From Rotaria sp. Silwood1 (Eukaryota; Rotifera; Eurotatoria; Philodinida; Philodinidae), in contig CAJNOP010000117.1 of NCBI GenBank assembly GCA_905250075.1, forward strand, positions 1-64,000: 64,000 nt of DNA, read 5' to 3'. Below the pieces are notes generated by a model. The model was not told the DNA's origin, did no database searches, and was given only the letters and a program-made list of their open reading frames with translations. Positions 26,255-37,736 of the stretch are shown here, piece after piece (within the stretch, counting starts at the first letter, position 1; each line of letters begins with the position of its first letter). Made by a program: the position numbers and the translations under genes.

Positions 26255-28060
26255 TTATGTTAAATCTTGTAATGATTGTGAACGATAATGTTGAAATGGA
26301 GAATTTTGACTATGTTTTAATTGAAAATCATGTTTTCGAATTGATTTATTAGATTCTTGTGTTTGTGGTATCATCGATGTTTTATAAACAAAAAATTTTC
26401 TATTTGGCTGTGGATGTTTCATATTAGCAGTCGATGATGATGATGATGATGATAATCGATCTAAATTATTCATTGTATTTTCTTTTGAATTATCAATACG
26501 ATAAACAACTGTTGGTTGTTGTTTTTGTTTTTGTTTTTGTTGTTCAATATTGGTTTTTAATCGATAAACACGATTATGATTATTTGTTAGAGACGAATTA
26601 TGACGTGAAATAGTTGAATTTTGTTCAGCTGATGAATTATCATAATGAACTGGTTTACTGCTGAATGTTGGATAAGAAGGTGATGAAAGAAAATCAGTAT
26701 TACTAAAAAAACAAGGGAATGAATGAACTATTGTATATATGACAAATATAGGAACTATCCTTACATATTAGAAGATTCGCCTATGGAGAGCGAAGAAGTT
26801 AAACCGATAAATTACGAATAATAGACAAGTTCTTGCAGAACCTTCAGATTTTACTGTATTCAAAAAGAAGGTTCAAGAAAGCTGATTTCTTCTTTTGTTA
26901 AATAGACCATAATCTTTACTTTGAAACAACACATCTCGTCAATGGATTTAATTTTCTCGAAAATACGAAAAAGCAGACTATAAAGCTTCTTAACAATTAA
27001 TTTACGAGAATTTTGTTGGTCTATATTTTGAAACTTCATGTAAAAGAAAGTTTCATATTTTTGAATATCGAGAAGCTTTAAAATAAACACTTTAGTCAAT
27101 TTTTCGTGTATGCTTTTGTAATCTCTCAAGATAGTTCTCTCGATCTTAATCAATCGTATTCTAATTGTTTGTTGAAAATAGATTTGTTTCTCGTTTCATT
27201 AAGCTGATAGATTCATCCAATACATCAAAATTGTTGTACAATTCTCAAAAGTTTCTATCGTCTTCGAGGACAACTCGCAAGATTTTCGTTGTTCTGTTAA
27301 ACATCAAAATAAAATAAAGACATCTGTTCGCATTTTTTTTTGACAGAATTAAAGAATTTTTTTCTGAAATTATACCAGCTTTATATAATGTAAAAAATGT
27401 AAGTTAGAAATAAGAAGCACTAATTGTCTTTCATCTGCATACCATAAATAGATTGACCTTCCCCTATTTTCAACTTCCCGCTGAGAGTCGTGTATAAAGA
27501 TCACTGAATTTATTCTAGATTCAAAATATTCTGTCGCCTATATGTATATTACCTACAAAACGGACATCACAAATTTAAGTCTTAATCAAAATATGAAATT
27601 TTTTCTGATCAAAGTAAAAGCTAAATAGAAAATTGTTACAGCATGTTTTTCCAAAAATCAAACTCTATTTAACGAGAAAACAATGAACTTTCTATCCTTT
27701 TCTGTTTCAGTACAGTTGAGTTTAACATTTGTACAAGAACTTTTGTATTGCTCGTATCATTAAGAATATTTCTAAGAGTGTGGACATATTACGAAAGAAT
27801 TCGACCTACTTTTCTTTCATCCGATGTTTTACACATCGTAATCGTTCATCTTGATTATTATTATGGTTTATTGTTAAATTTGATAATAATTTTAATAAAA
27901 AAAATCGTTCTTTTTTCATTTCTTGAATTGTTTCGAGTAGTATTGATTCATTTAATTTAGCTTTTAAATATTCATTTTCACGATATAATATATCACGTTC
28001 ATCCATAAGATGATTTACCATTGAAACAAGTTGTTCATGTTCATTATCAATAGTTGTCAT
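26255..28060 (-). CDS. Coiled-coil / disordered protein, exons partly resolved
   Basis: The 3' exon (26702-26255) is open for 149 codons and Ser/Asn/Gln-rich with a lysine-glutamine repeat and a serine run. Its acceptor is TTTTTTTAG. Just upstream, AATAT|GTAAGG (donor at 26765) forms a typical 60-base intron in matching phase. The 5' exon begins with ATG at 28060 and encodes about 75 residues with heptad-like spacing (EHEQLVSMVNHLMDERDILY), a likely coiled coil, ending near 27833-27835. To connect the two, one in-phase solution uses a 16-base microexon (about 26781-26766) between the 1-kb and 60-base introns. That joining is tentative, and the two ends could be separate genes. Family not recognised. 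Confidence 0.42.
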
Positions 28061-30582
28061 TGATTTAGTTTCCAAAAAGAAAAACCAATGTTCAACACAA
28101 GAAAACAAAACAAGAAGTGTTGTCTTTCTTCAACATTCGATATCAATATATGTCGACTAAATAAAAGAATCAAAAAAAAGAAAGAGAGAGCAAGAGAAAC
28201 TTTATAACTATTCTCATGCACTTAATGTCTCTACGTGATGTCAAGAAAAAAGTACTTACTCCGCCTACTTGAATAAAATTACATGCAGTAATACATGCTT
28301 TATTTCATTTTTTTCAATACTATTGAATCTTTGTAAATAGTGATGACTGAAATAGTAATTTCATCTTCGAAGCATGATAGCATACAAAAGAAAGAATACT
28401 TTATTGTTTTTTCTTTTCTTCATGAGAATTTTTTTTTTGATTTTGATGATAATAAGAAAAATAAGAAGTAGTTGATGATAAAATAGAATGAACTAATAAA
28501 AGATTAACAAGTAAAGTTTGTTGCTACAACTCATTTCATTCGCGACTGAATGTTCAACTTTGACTATGTAACATACTGCTGTACAAGTTCAATCCATACT
28601 TATATCAAATGTATGTATGAGTATACTCTTGTAAATCTGAATGTAGATATTAATGCAGATACCGATGTCGGTGTGGATTTAGGTTTGCCGGTCGATCTCA
28701 TTCTTTTCGCTATCTATTCAACTAATCACACGCAAGTCTACTCAGAGCAATACGAATCCACTGCACCGCCACACTCATATCTGGCCCGAAACAAACGATT
28801 GATCGAGAGCTAGATGGTGAAAAAAATATGATGGTTTGGAAGTCTAGTACAAAGCAGCCATTTTAAATGATTAATTTGATGTTCCAAAGATATGTTTGGA
28901 CACATGATTATACATCCACATGCGAAGATACGAACTTATTTCATTTTGTATGATCCTCCTTTCAGTCAAGGGAATAGTTCTAAGGTAATTGATACAAATG
29001 TCAGAAGTTCAATGAAAACACGTTCTATTCTTTTTTCTCTGGGTATCAGATCGAGACATTGCCAGTAGCTCGTCAAAATTGTTTTGCAGAAAAGTTGGAA
29101 TATAGTAATTCAAATCAACTGAATTTCTAATTTTTTTAATCAGTAGATAAAATCATAATGGTCATTTAGTGTTTTGCTATAAACTAGCAGTAAATTCCAG
29201 TTTGTTCATTGTAGCAAAGTTAGAAGTAATCAAAAACACAAGCTGCGTCACTTCATATGAATATTGTGAGAACAAATATCGTATTGGTTGCTTCTCCTTA
29301 AAATTCAACAACTGTTGTCAGATGTAGAAAAGCTTCTAAAATATTCATCCAACTGATGAACATTTTTTTCCAGATTTTATTCCAGAAACAATACATATTT
29401 TATGATTAAGTTTGCTCCTTGAGGGCAAAAATGGCCCAAATGAACCCATAAATCATTTGCAAATCGGCTGAGATATTTAGTCGAACACTAAATTCAATAG
29501 ATGATGGCTAGATACAACTTATCAAACACTTATTACTGTTCTGTAATATTTCTTTCTCCGCTTAATTGTAAATAATAATCATTATTTTTGCTAATGAGAT
29601 CGAAGCAATTTGTAATGATGACTAATACGGTATGCTTATATAGACTCTTCAGATATCTGCATGCCTTTTTACCTGATTTAGCGAGCATATGTCCTCAACT
29701 CATCAAATCATGTATCGTAGATTTAGAATTTATACTTACGTATTTTGACCTGCTTCAACATATGAATGACAATTGATTGGCATTACTATACTACTAGAAT
29801 CACAACGGAATCTCTTCAAGTGTCAAATAACTTCTAGACTGAGGCGATGTTCATTTAACGAGTATGACTGTATCTCCTCTTAGATTACATGGAAAAACCA
29901 CTTTTGAATCAAATTAGTTTCTAGATGTTAAATATTTGAAATTCTTTCAAGTGTCAAAGCAAATTTAGTTTATATATTTAATTACATTTCTGGAAGGAAA
30001 ATATTAGCAGAGTTATAACTTTTCAAATGAACTGATTTCGTTGAGAATTGAGTTCATACAAAGCTTAAAGTCGAAACTGTAAAGTAGATTTTTCGTACGA
30101 TTTGATGAAGGCTATAGTTTTTGTTGAAAAACTCATTAAAATTTCAATATCTCGAGAACGAAGATCCGAAAAAACTAAAGCATTCTAGATTTTTCTATTA
30201 GTCTCGAGCACTCATCCAATGAATATTGTCTCGGTAGAAGACAGATTTCACACTTGGAGACGATCCTGCATTAATATCTTTAAGACATATCTAGAAAAAC
30301 AAATTTCATACTATGTTCTCGATGTCTTGTATTAAAATGAATCTTGTTCAAGTCCAAGCAAAGATCTCCGGTGGTTAGATGAGAATTAATATTTTCGAAA
30401 GCAGTTTATAATACATATAAAATTCTCAAAATTTTCTACAGTTTGAAAGTATATTTTTATATAACAGTTGTAAAAATTTTTCTACATAGAATCAAGCGTC
30501 AAATAACAAAATCAAGATATTGACTATCATTTCTTTGGTAGTAGAACCACCTTCACCAATCAATTAATAATTATGTGCTATT
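28061..30582. other. Intergenic with scattered repeat fragments
   Basis: No gene supported. A possible degenerate GT/CA hairpin lies near 28670-28735 (GTGTGGATT against AATCACAC). The segment 29776-29840 resembles 48349-48425 (both contain TCTCTTCAARTGTCAAATAA), and 30520-30550 resembles the neighbouring part of that repeat (GACTAT..TTTCTTTGG..ACCAC). These are probably fragments of a dispersed repeat. Confidence 0.4.
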
Positions 30583-31645
30583 TTATTGCAAAAAAACTCG
30601 CGTATAAGTAGCTAACAATCCTGCTGCCAAACCACTTTTATGTGATAAACAACCATTACTCATCTCTTGTTCCACTAATAAATGTCGTCGTATTTTACGA
30701 TGAAATTGAATCGTTTCTGATGCCTCACTAAAACAAGCATAATCTGGATGTTGCCATGCTAATATTGTATTAAACCAATCAAGACGTAAAAAATCTTCGT
30801 AACCAATCATGGAACAAAGTAATAATTGTTCAAGAAATAAGTCTTGATTAAAATTATTAATTATATTGTTTTTAGCATCTTCATATATATTTGCACAAAA
30901 ATAATCTTCAAGATGATTTAAATTTTTATTTGCTATATATCGATTTATACAACCGATATTTTTTGCAATTAAAAACCATACTAATTGATGTGTTATAACA
31001 TAATTTTGACCCGATGGAGATGTCATCAAATTCCAACATGGTTCACTAACATGACATTTAATTGAATTTGAATGATCACTTGAACCTGTAATGAAAAACA
31101 AAATATGCTCGAATTAAATAAAACTTTGTCTTATTTCTGAATTTACCAAGTAATTCAGCAAAACATTTGTCGGATTCTTCTTCATCAAAATTTGCATGTC
31201 GTTTACCATGTTCAATGAAATGTTTATTAATTTTTCTCGATTGATAATTAATTACAAATGGATGATGGATAATAAGAGAAAATCGATGTAAATATGATGA
31301 TGCTTCCTGTGCTATTCTATTTAAACTTATATTTGCTATACGTTCAATTTGTGTTGATAATGAATGAATAATATTATTTTTATCAGTTAAATAAATTTTT
31401 TTATTGACTTCTGATCTTAAACTTTGATCAAGAGCATTTAATTGACCTTGTGCTACACGTAAACCATATAAACCATCAAGATTTAGATTATTTGCATCAG
31501 ATTCAAAAAAATTTAAAAGACGTTGAAGAGCATGTAAAGCATGACCACCATTTTTTATGTAGAATTCAGATAAAGAAGAATCAGAACTATATACGCTTTG
31601 AATCGGGGCATAAGTAATACAGATAAAAAACAATATAATAAACAT
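30583..31645 (-). CDS. C16orf89/UPF0764-like secreted protein
   Basis: Two exons, 31645-31147 and 31085-30583, split by a 61-base intron (ACTTG|GTAAAT .. ATTACAG|GTTC) in phase 1, give 333 residues. The N-terminus (MFIILFFICITYAPIQS) is a signal peptide. The C-terminal half carries the family pattern: KCHVSEPCW, a HQLVWF segment, GC, FCANIY, then LLLCSMIGYEDFLRLDWF and a Trp-Gln following it, matching my knowledge of human C16orf89, a thyroid-enriched protein of unknown biochemical function. Several cysteines (CHVSEPC, FCAN, LLCSM) suggest disulphides. It probably acts outside the cell. The gene stands alone, with about 3.3 kb of non-coding sequence upstream and 2.5 kb downstream. Confidence 0.9.
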
Positions 31646-32527
31646 CTAAAAATAAGAAGCAGATAGGTTTTCTATTTCTACGTAAGCCATGATATATATA
31701 TAGACATTAGATGATGTATTTTTATACTTGACACATGACATTTTTATGATATATAAGTCTTATCATCGAAGATCAGTGCTACACACAAAGAAATATCATA
31801 TATTCGATCATATGTCTTTGTTGATATTTATATTACTCATGCATTTCCTTAAGTTAAATTAGTAACATATTGTTTTTTTTAATCTATCGATAAGACTAAT
31901 TGTTTCACTGCTCACTGTATGAATTAACATAATGTTAAAGCTACCAAGAAAACATAGCTGCTGAGATATAAGAACGAATAATACCTATAAAATATACATT
32001 ATACAACGATAGGAGAAAAATTATGGATGGTATATTTACAACGTTGGCAGAACTGTTTTATTCTTTTTTCTCATGGCATTATGAAAAAATGCTGGATTCT
32101 GCAGAGGAAAGAAAAGAAATAATGCACGTGTGGGTTGACTATGTCAATGTTTGATTAAGTATTGAATAATATCATTGCAGATTTTAGAAGTGGTCTTGAA
32201 GTATACTACAGAAATGAAGGAGTTTATTCACATTAATATCGTTTTATGCTTTGTATCACATGGTAACAGATTAAAAAGGTTTTCATTTGAAAAGATGAAG
32301 TGGATAAGTTGATGTGAATAATTTTGTTTATCGGTTGATTCATGTTTAGATAAATATTATTAAACAATAATAGAGTTTGACAAGAATAAAAGAAATTAGT
32401 TAAAAAATTCCTTTTTTTGTCATCCCATGACTATTCATCTGTTGGAATGCGTACACTGTGTGATTATTATCCATCATCATGCAAAAAATTTAAAATATTA
32501 AAATTTTAATCGAACTATTTATATCAA

Positions 32528-32716
32528 AAATGTGCCCCTCTCGCGCGCAGGCGGATCCTGTCCTACAGGTAATTCTGATTCATTTTCGCATGGTCATGCT
32601 GCCAAAGAAAATTTTGGAACACAGCGACTAAGTGACTGCTTTTCCTTCGCCTCTCTTCTTATTTTTCCACCGGCCGATCATCCCCCATCTTTACTAGTTG
32701 TTAAACTCGATTGCTA
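32528..32716. other. GC-richer islet of unknown origin
   Basis: The stretch stands out from its AT-rich surroundings: it opens with CCCCTCTCGCGCGCAGGCGG and later has CCACCGGCCGATCATCCCCC. One plus-strand frame (32532-32717) spans it, but the translation matches nothing I know. It could be foreign DNA, a relic exon or an unrecognised RNA or repeat. Confidence 0.3.
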
Positions 32717-33928
32717 GGAGTTGTTAAAAGCGAATGTACATCAAACGTTGAAAAGTTAAGAGAATTGATTTAATCATTGGCAAATTCATTGTTTCTGAGA
32801 TACTATTTGTTTTACTAATTCATTTCATATTCATTTTTTAAATTTATAAATTAAATCGTAATCAGTGTTGATTAACCACTATCCTGATAAAAGAAGTGGT
32901 TTAAATAAAATAAGTTAAGATGGAAACGAACACTCTAACTATACATATATATATATATTCGGTTACATATTACCTATCTAGATATGCTTTCATGATTTTA
33001 TCAACTTTATGTTGTCGTTTTTAGATAACACAGTGAATTTTTCTAAGAAAATAAAAAAGTGAAAAACTCGACGAACATAATCTTAAGAAAATGTAAAGCC
33101 GTCAATTTTCTAGTCAAACATTCGGATTTTTGACATTTTATTGTTTCTCTGTGCTAAATATGAAAATCTAACTATCCGCTTTGTAGTCATTAAAGATTTC
33201 TACCTTTCGTTTCTAATTGGATACAATCAGAAGATGTCCAATAGACTGAATGAAGCGAAAAAATTTTTCATGTACATTAGTCTATTTCAAGAAAGTCATC
33301 CTCTCTATTGTAACACTAGATTTTTATGAATTCTATGATATATCATGACAAAGAGTAGACTTGGCACCATCATAAAACTTATTTTATAAATCCTGTCACC
33401 TTTGTAAGCGGTTAGAAATAATTTTGGAAAGTCAAAGAGTAGTTTAGAAAGTTGACGGTTTTGGAGCTTTTCCATATTTTTCGCACTGTTTTCAATCTGC
33501 CTATTTTATAATACAAGGTTCAATATGGTTGTTGTAAAGAACTTCACGGCAAATGTCTTTGTTATGAAGACAGAAAAAAAATTGAAATTATATAGATATT
33601 GATTCGCATGAAAAATTAACCATTTCTTTTGGACCATTCGATATATGCTTTTATATATTAAAAAGTATTTTGTGCACAAACCGATGATAGAGTATCATGA
33701 AAAGAAGATAAACTTATGTTTCTTCAGTCGAACAAAGGTCCACATTAATCCAATGCGGTCGAATTTTGTAATCCTTTTCCTCAATTTTAATTTTCCACAT
33801 TCATATGCATAAAAGAACATTGTAGTTGTTATTCTCATTAATTAAATCAATTGAACTCCATATTTTAATTTTCTTTGCACTATTGCCAATTATATCAACA
33901 GGCAAATAGAACTAAATCACAAGCAGAT

Positions 33929-34001
33929 GTAGGTGTGGGTGTGCAGTATTGGTAAGTAGCTGGGTTTCCTCTTACTCACACGCGTACACATACCTACACC
34001 C
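33929..34001. repeat. GT/CA inverted hairpin, telomere-motif related
   Basis: The left arm GTAGGTGTGGGTGTG (33929-33943) and right arm (33975-34001, ending CACATACCTACACCC) are inverted relatives. The loop ends with TTTCCTCTTACTCAC, a pyrimidine tract that recurs in the hairpins at 34346 and 42194. Confidence 0.5.
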
Positions 34002-34345
34002 GAGAATTTCATCGAAAATTTCGCCAATGTAAAGCAATAAAAAAAGACTCAACTTCAACTATTTCAATGTTGAATTGTCGAAGGAATGCTAGCCATGCTG
34101 AATTTTATCCAATAATAGATTTTCTGATTCCATACTAGAGAAGTTTTTAAATTTTGAAAAATCGAAGCCTCATATGAGCTCAACAAAATACTAAATATTT
34201 GAATAGTAGAGAGCAGATATCAATAATTATACGGGAAAAATAGTATCAATAATACGGCCAAACTGTTCTTGGCTATTTGAAATTGAAAGTATAGCTATCC
34301 TAAGAGAAAAAAGAACAACACTATCGAGGCGATCGAAAAGGATAT

Positions 34346-34429
34346 GAGGGTGTGAATGGGTATAAGTGTAGGTAGATATGAATAAAGATCTTCTCTTCAC
34401 TCACACCACTCTCGCACCTAACCATCCTC
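34346..34429. repeat. GT/CA inverted hairpin, telomere-motif related
   Basis: The left arm (34346-34374, GAGGGTGTGAATGGG onward to GTGTAGGTA) and right arm (34398-34429, CACTCACACCACTCTCGCAC onward) are inverted relatives. The loop carries ATCTTCTCTTCACTCACAC, similar to the loop end of the 33929 copy 400 bases away. Confidence 0.5.
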
Positions 34430-34952
34430 TTTCTATTGATCCTGTCCACTGTGATATGTTTGTCAAAAGAGAATTGAAAGAATAATCTGAAAAACTCAAT
34501 ATCGAATTACAAATGACTTTCCTATCATCCATTACAAAGTCCATTCGTTTATATTAAAAGATCTTTTGTAGGCAGAAGGAGAAGCATGTATGATTCATTT
34601 TCGGAAGACTTTTTACTAATATGTTTGAAATTTTGACAAACATGTTTTATGACTCTTTATGTAATCAGTCGACTATTGTGCTGCATTATTCTGGTCAAGT
34701 TTTATACCATTCGTTCACCTTCGACATGAAATCTGGTGAAGAATAATCTGCAGTGTTGTCGAATCATTTGAGAGTAGATTGAAAACGAACTACTGCATAT
34801 CATTTGTGAAAGTAGCTCTTATAAGATCTTTATTATGAAGCATTTAATTCGCGAGAAAGGCAAATAAGCGAGTGAATGAAGCATAATTGATAGAGGCTGT
34901 GTTGAGCGATGTGCCTTCTCTAAGAATTTAGTTCAAGAAAAGTTTCAAAACA

Positions 34953-37736
34953 TTAACATGTGTTCAGATATACTATTATAGTACCTGCGTAGTGAGCGAT
35001 CACGATGTCCAGTCGACCATCGCTATTGAAGTCATAGAGAGCAACCGATACTGGACCGTAATCTGTATAGAAATGTCGTTTTGCAGAGAAAGTTCCTGTT
35101 CCATCACCGAGCAATATATCAAAATAATTTGAGTCAGTCCCGACAACGACAACATCCAAGTAAGTATCACCATTCAAGTCACCCATTGCGATTGCACGTG
35201 AACAGGTTCCAATCAAGTAGTGAATTGCTGCTTGAAAAGTACCATTGCCATTGCTGAGCAACACACCAATCGTGCCGTTTGTACAGCTGGATACGATTAG
35301 ATCCATGTGATGATCGCCATTCAGATCACCCACAGTCAGTGCCCATGGATTGGTTCTGGTGGCATATGACGAAAGCTCATAGAAAGTAGCATCGCCACGG
35401 CCTAGATAGACACTAATGCTATTACTGCCATGATTGGTGACAGCAACGTCTAAGTTATTATCGTGATTGAAATCAGCTACAGCGGCTGTGATTGGATAAA
35501 TGCCTGTGGAAAATGATTTTTGAGGTGCAAAAGTACCATTGCCACTCCCGAGAAGGACGCTAAAACTATTGTCGCCATAGTTCGTGATCAACAAGTCAAG
35601 GCGCTGATCACCATTGAAATCTTCGATAGAAATTGAACATGGATTGATGCCGACTGTAAAAGAATTTTGTAAGAGGAAAGTACCATTACCAAGGCCGAGT
35701 GAAACGCCTACGTCACTATTGAGAGCATGAGTGACAGCAATATCTGCGTGATTATCTTCATTGAAATCGCTAACAGCGATTGTATATGGATATCTACCAG
35801 TTATCAAAGTTGTTTCTGTTCCGAAACTTCCATTGTCGTTGCCAAAAAAAATATAGAGTATGTTTTCGTTGATACTGGAAACCGTAAAATCCATGCGACT
35901 GTCACCATCGAAATCACCAAGAGCAATCGAAACGGTGCTATTCCGTATTCTATATGAGTAGTACTGATTGAATACCAGATTGCGACAGATGCGTCCTAGA
36001 CATCAACAAAGATCATTTACGTTGAATGAAAAATAGATTAGGGTGGTAATCGCCTTTTACAGATGTAGATAAACCCCACTTCCAATCTTCGCTGTCTAAT
36101 GAGAGTAATGATACAAAGCTCTTCTTGAAATTAACAAATGAAAAATGAATTCGTTTTCTCAGGGGTGAAATCCAAGAAGAAAATATTATCTTTTTCTCAA
36201 ATAATGAGTTAATTTTTATTGAGTCACGACTAGATATAACGCATTAGACTTCTTTCTACAATCGAACAGAACTTTTATATTCTGTGGATCTGTGCTTCAA
36301 ATCTCATTGAAATGACAATGAAACATGTTTTTTGAAATGAGTTATCTAATAATACCAAACCATTTTTTATTTTGATTTCATACATTTATTAAATTGGGAT
36401 TAATATCTTGGAGGCTAATGTATTATTTCAATATCCTCTGAACTATAGCAAATCCAATTTTCAGAGCAATAAAATGAGTCTGCTTTTCTCCCACACTTTC
36501 AGTATCAATTCGAACCAATACAGGCCACACTTAGAACCGAATTGGCAAGTCAGCATTGGACCGGCTCGATTAAAAATAGACTTCACCAGTTCGAAGTATA
36601 ATGTCGATACTTATTTGTGATATATGCAGTGAAAGTATTGCTAGTTATCGTCGATGTGCTACTTAGAAGTAGTACTGTTACTAATCGAGTTGGTTGATAA
36701 GCTATCTAGAACGTGTCGGATGAGTCATAGTATCAGAGAAAGCCGTATTAAGTTCTGACATCTCTAAACTAACTCTTCCTACTGACCTGTTATTGCTGTA
36801 GAGTTGAGCATGGTACTGTTTGTTGTCGTTGGTGCGATGGTTTTCGATCGTGCTGTTCCTAACATACATAACATATATAGATGATAATATTTTGTAGCCC
36901 ATCCAGTGTACATCGTTTCGCGTTGCTGATTATTTAAATCATACATTGTGTGATGAAAGATCTTAATGTCAAATTCAATTTTTCGAATACTATCTAATGA
37001 GAATGTGCTTCGATCATCACTGTAAATCAGAAGAGATGTAGGAAATAACAATGTGCAGATTTACAAAAAAAAGGCAATTTACAGAATTTTCTATAATATC
37101 CAACATCGTCTAAACTAGACCATAATTCATAGCAAGAAAGTTGCGAATTTGTGAATTTATGAAAATTATTGAATCTTTGGGGGTTTTGGAAAATAAAAAG
37201 AAATTCTAAAAACGTACAAATGGAATTTTTTAAACTTAAGAACTTCTTTTTCGAAACCCTAAGCGTTACTGGTGATTGGGTATGCTCAACTAAATACGAT
37301 ATCAAACAGTCACTATTGGTGGATATGGATACGTTCATTTTCTTGTTAGAAGAATTTGTATACTGTACTCCGTTCTTCTGATACTACTTCTTGTTGCTAT
37401 CGTGATCGTGTGATAGTTTAGTCGAAAAGAAAGTACACAAGCGAAGGGAATGTTGTCATCATATACAATCATGTCGATTGTATTTTATTTCGACAATCAA
37501 CAAGATACATGCATGCATACATATCCCAGAAGACTGTTGTTGTATTCGAGGCGGATCCTCACCTTGAGTCAAGAGAACAGATAAGACGACTATTGTAATC
37601 AAGAGAACTGAACCAGCGATTACACCACCAATAAACACTTTCTTTCCTATGGTTATCCTATGTCTGCAAAGAAAAAAAAACTTGAGATATTAAATCAGAC
37701 AAAAACATACGTGACAGAAACTGACATTGTTTCCAT
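34953..37736 (-). CDS. FG-GAP/VCBS-repeat protein with N-terminal membrane anchor
   Basis: Resolved exons: 37736-37711 (METMSVSV plus two bases), 37663-37563 (a short basic stretch then a single hydrophobic helix, VFIGGVIAGSVLLITIVVLS), 37019-36787 and 35995-34953; the last junction fits in phase 1 (AACAG|GTCAGT .. GTCTAG|GACGC). Between 37562 and 37020 the phases do not match, so at least one exon is unresolved. The last exon has seven FG-GAP/VCBS-like repeats of about 48 residues, each with a DxDGDxxxD-like calcium loop (DFDGDSRMD, DFNEDNHAD, DFNGDQRLD, DFNHDNNLD, DLNGDHHMD, DLNGDTYLD, DFNSDGRLD), the blade unit of integrin-like beta-propellers. A cytoplasmic tail, one membrane helix and an extracellular propeller are inferred. 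Such proteins are greatly expanded in bdelloids. This exon is GC-richer than its neighbours. Ligand unknown. Confidence 0.82.

Larger units (their letters stand above)
31646..34952. other. Intergenic with hairpins and one GC-richer islet
   Basis: No gene supported. It contains a visibly GC-richer islet at 32528-32716 and two GT/CA hairpins at 33929-34001 and 34346-34429, listed separately, and a TA tract near 32945. Confidence 0.5.

Noticed and set aside
36702..36902. Minus-strand frame overlapping the 37019-36787 exon
   Set aside because: Different frame of a well-supported exon of the FG-GAP gene.
37027..37338. Minus-strand 103-aa frame as an FG-GAP gene exon
   Set aside because: Attractive position between known exons, but entry and exit phases do not match either neighbour, so not included.
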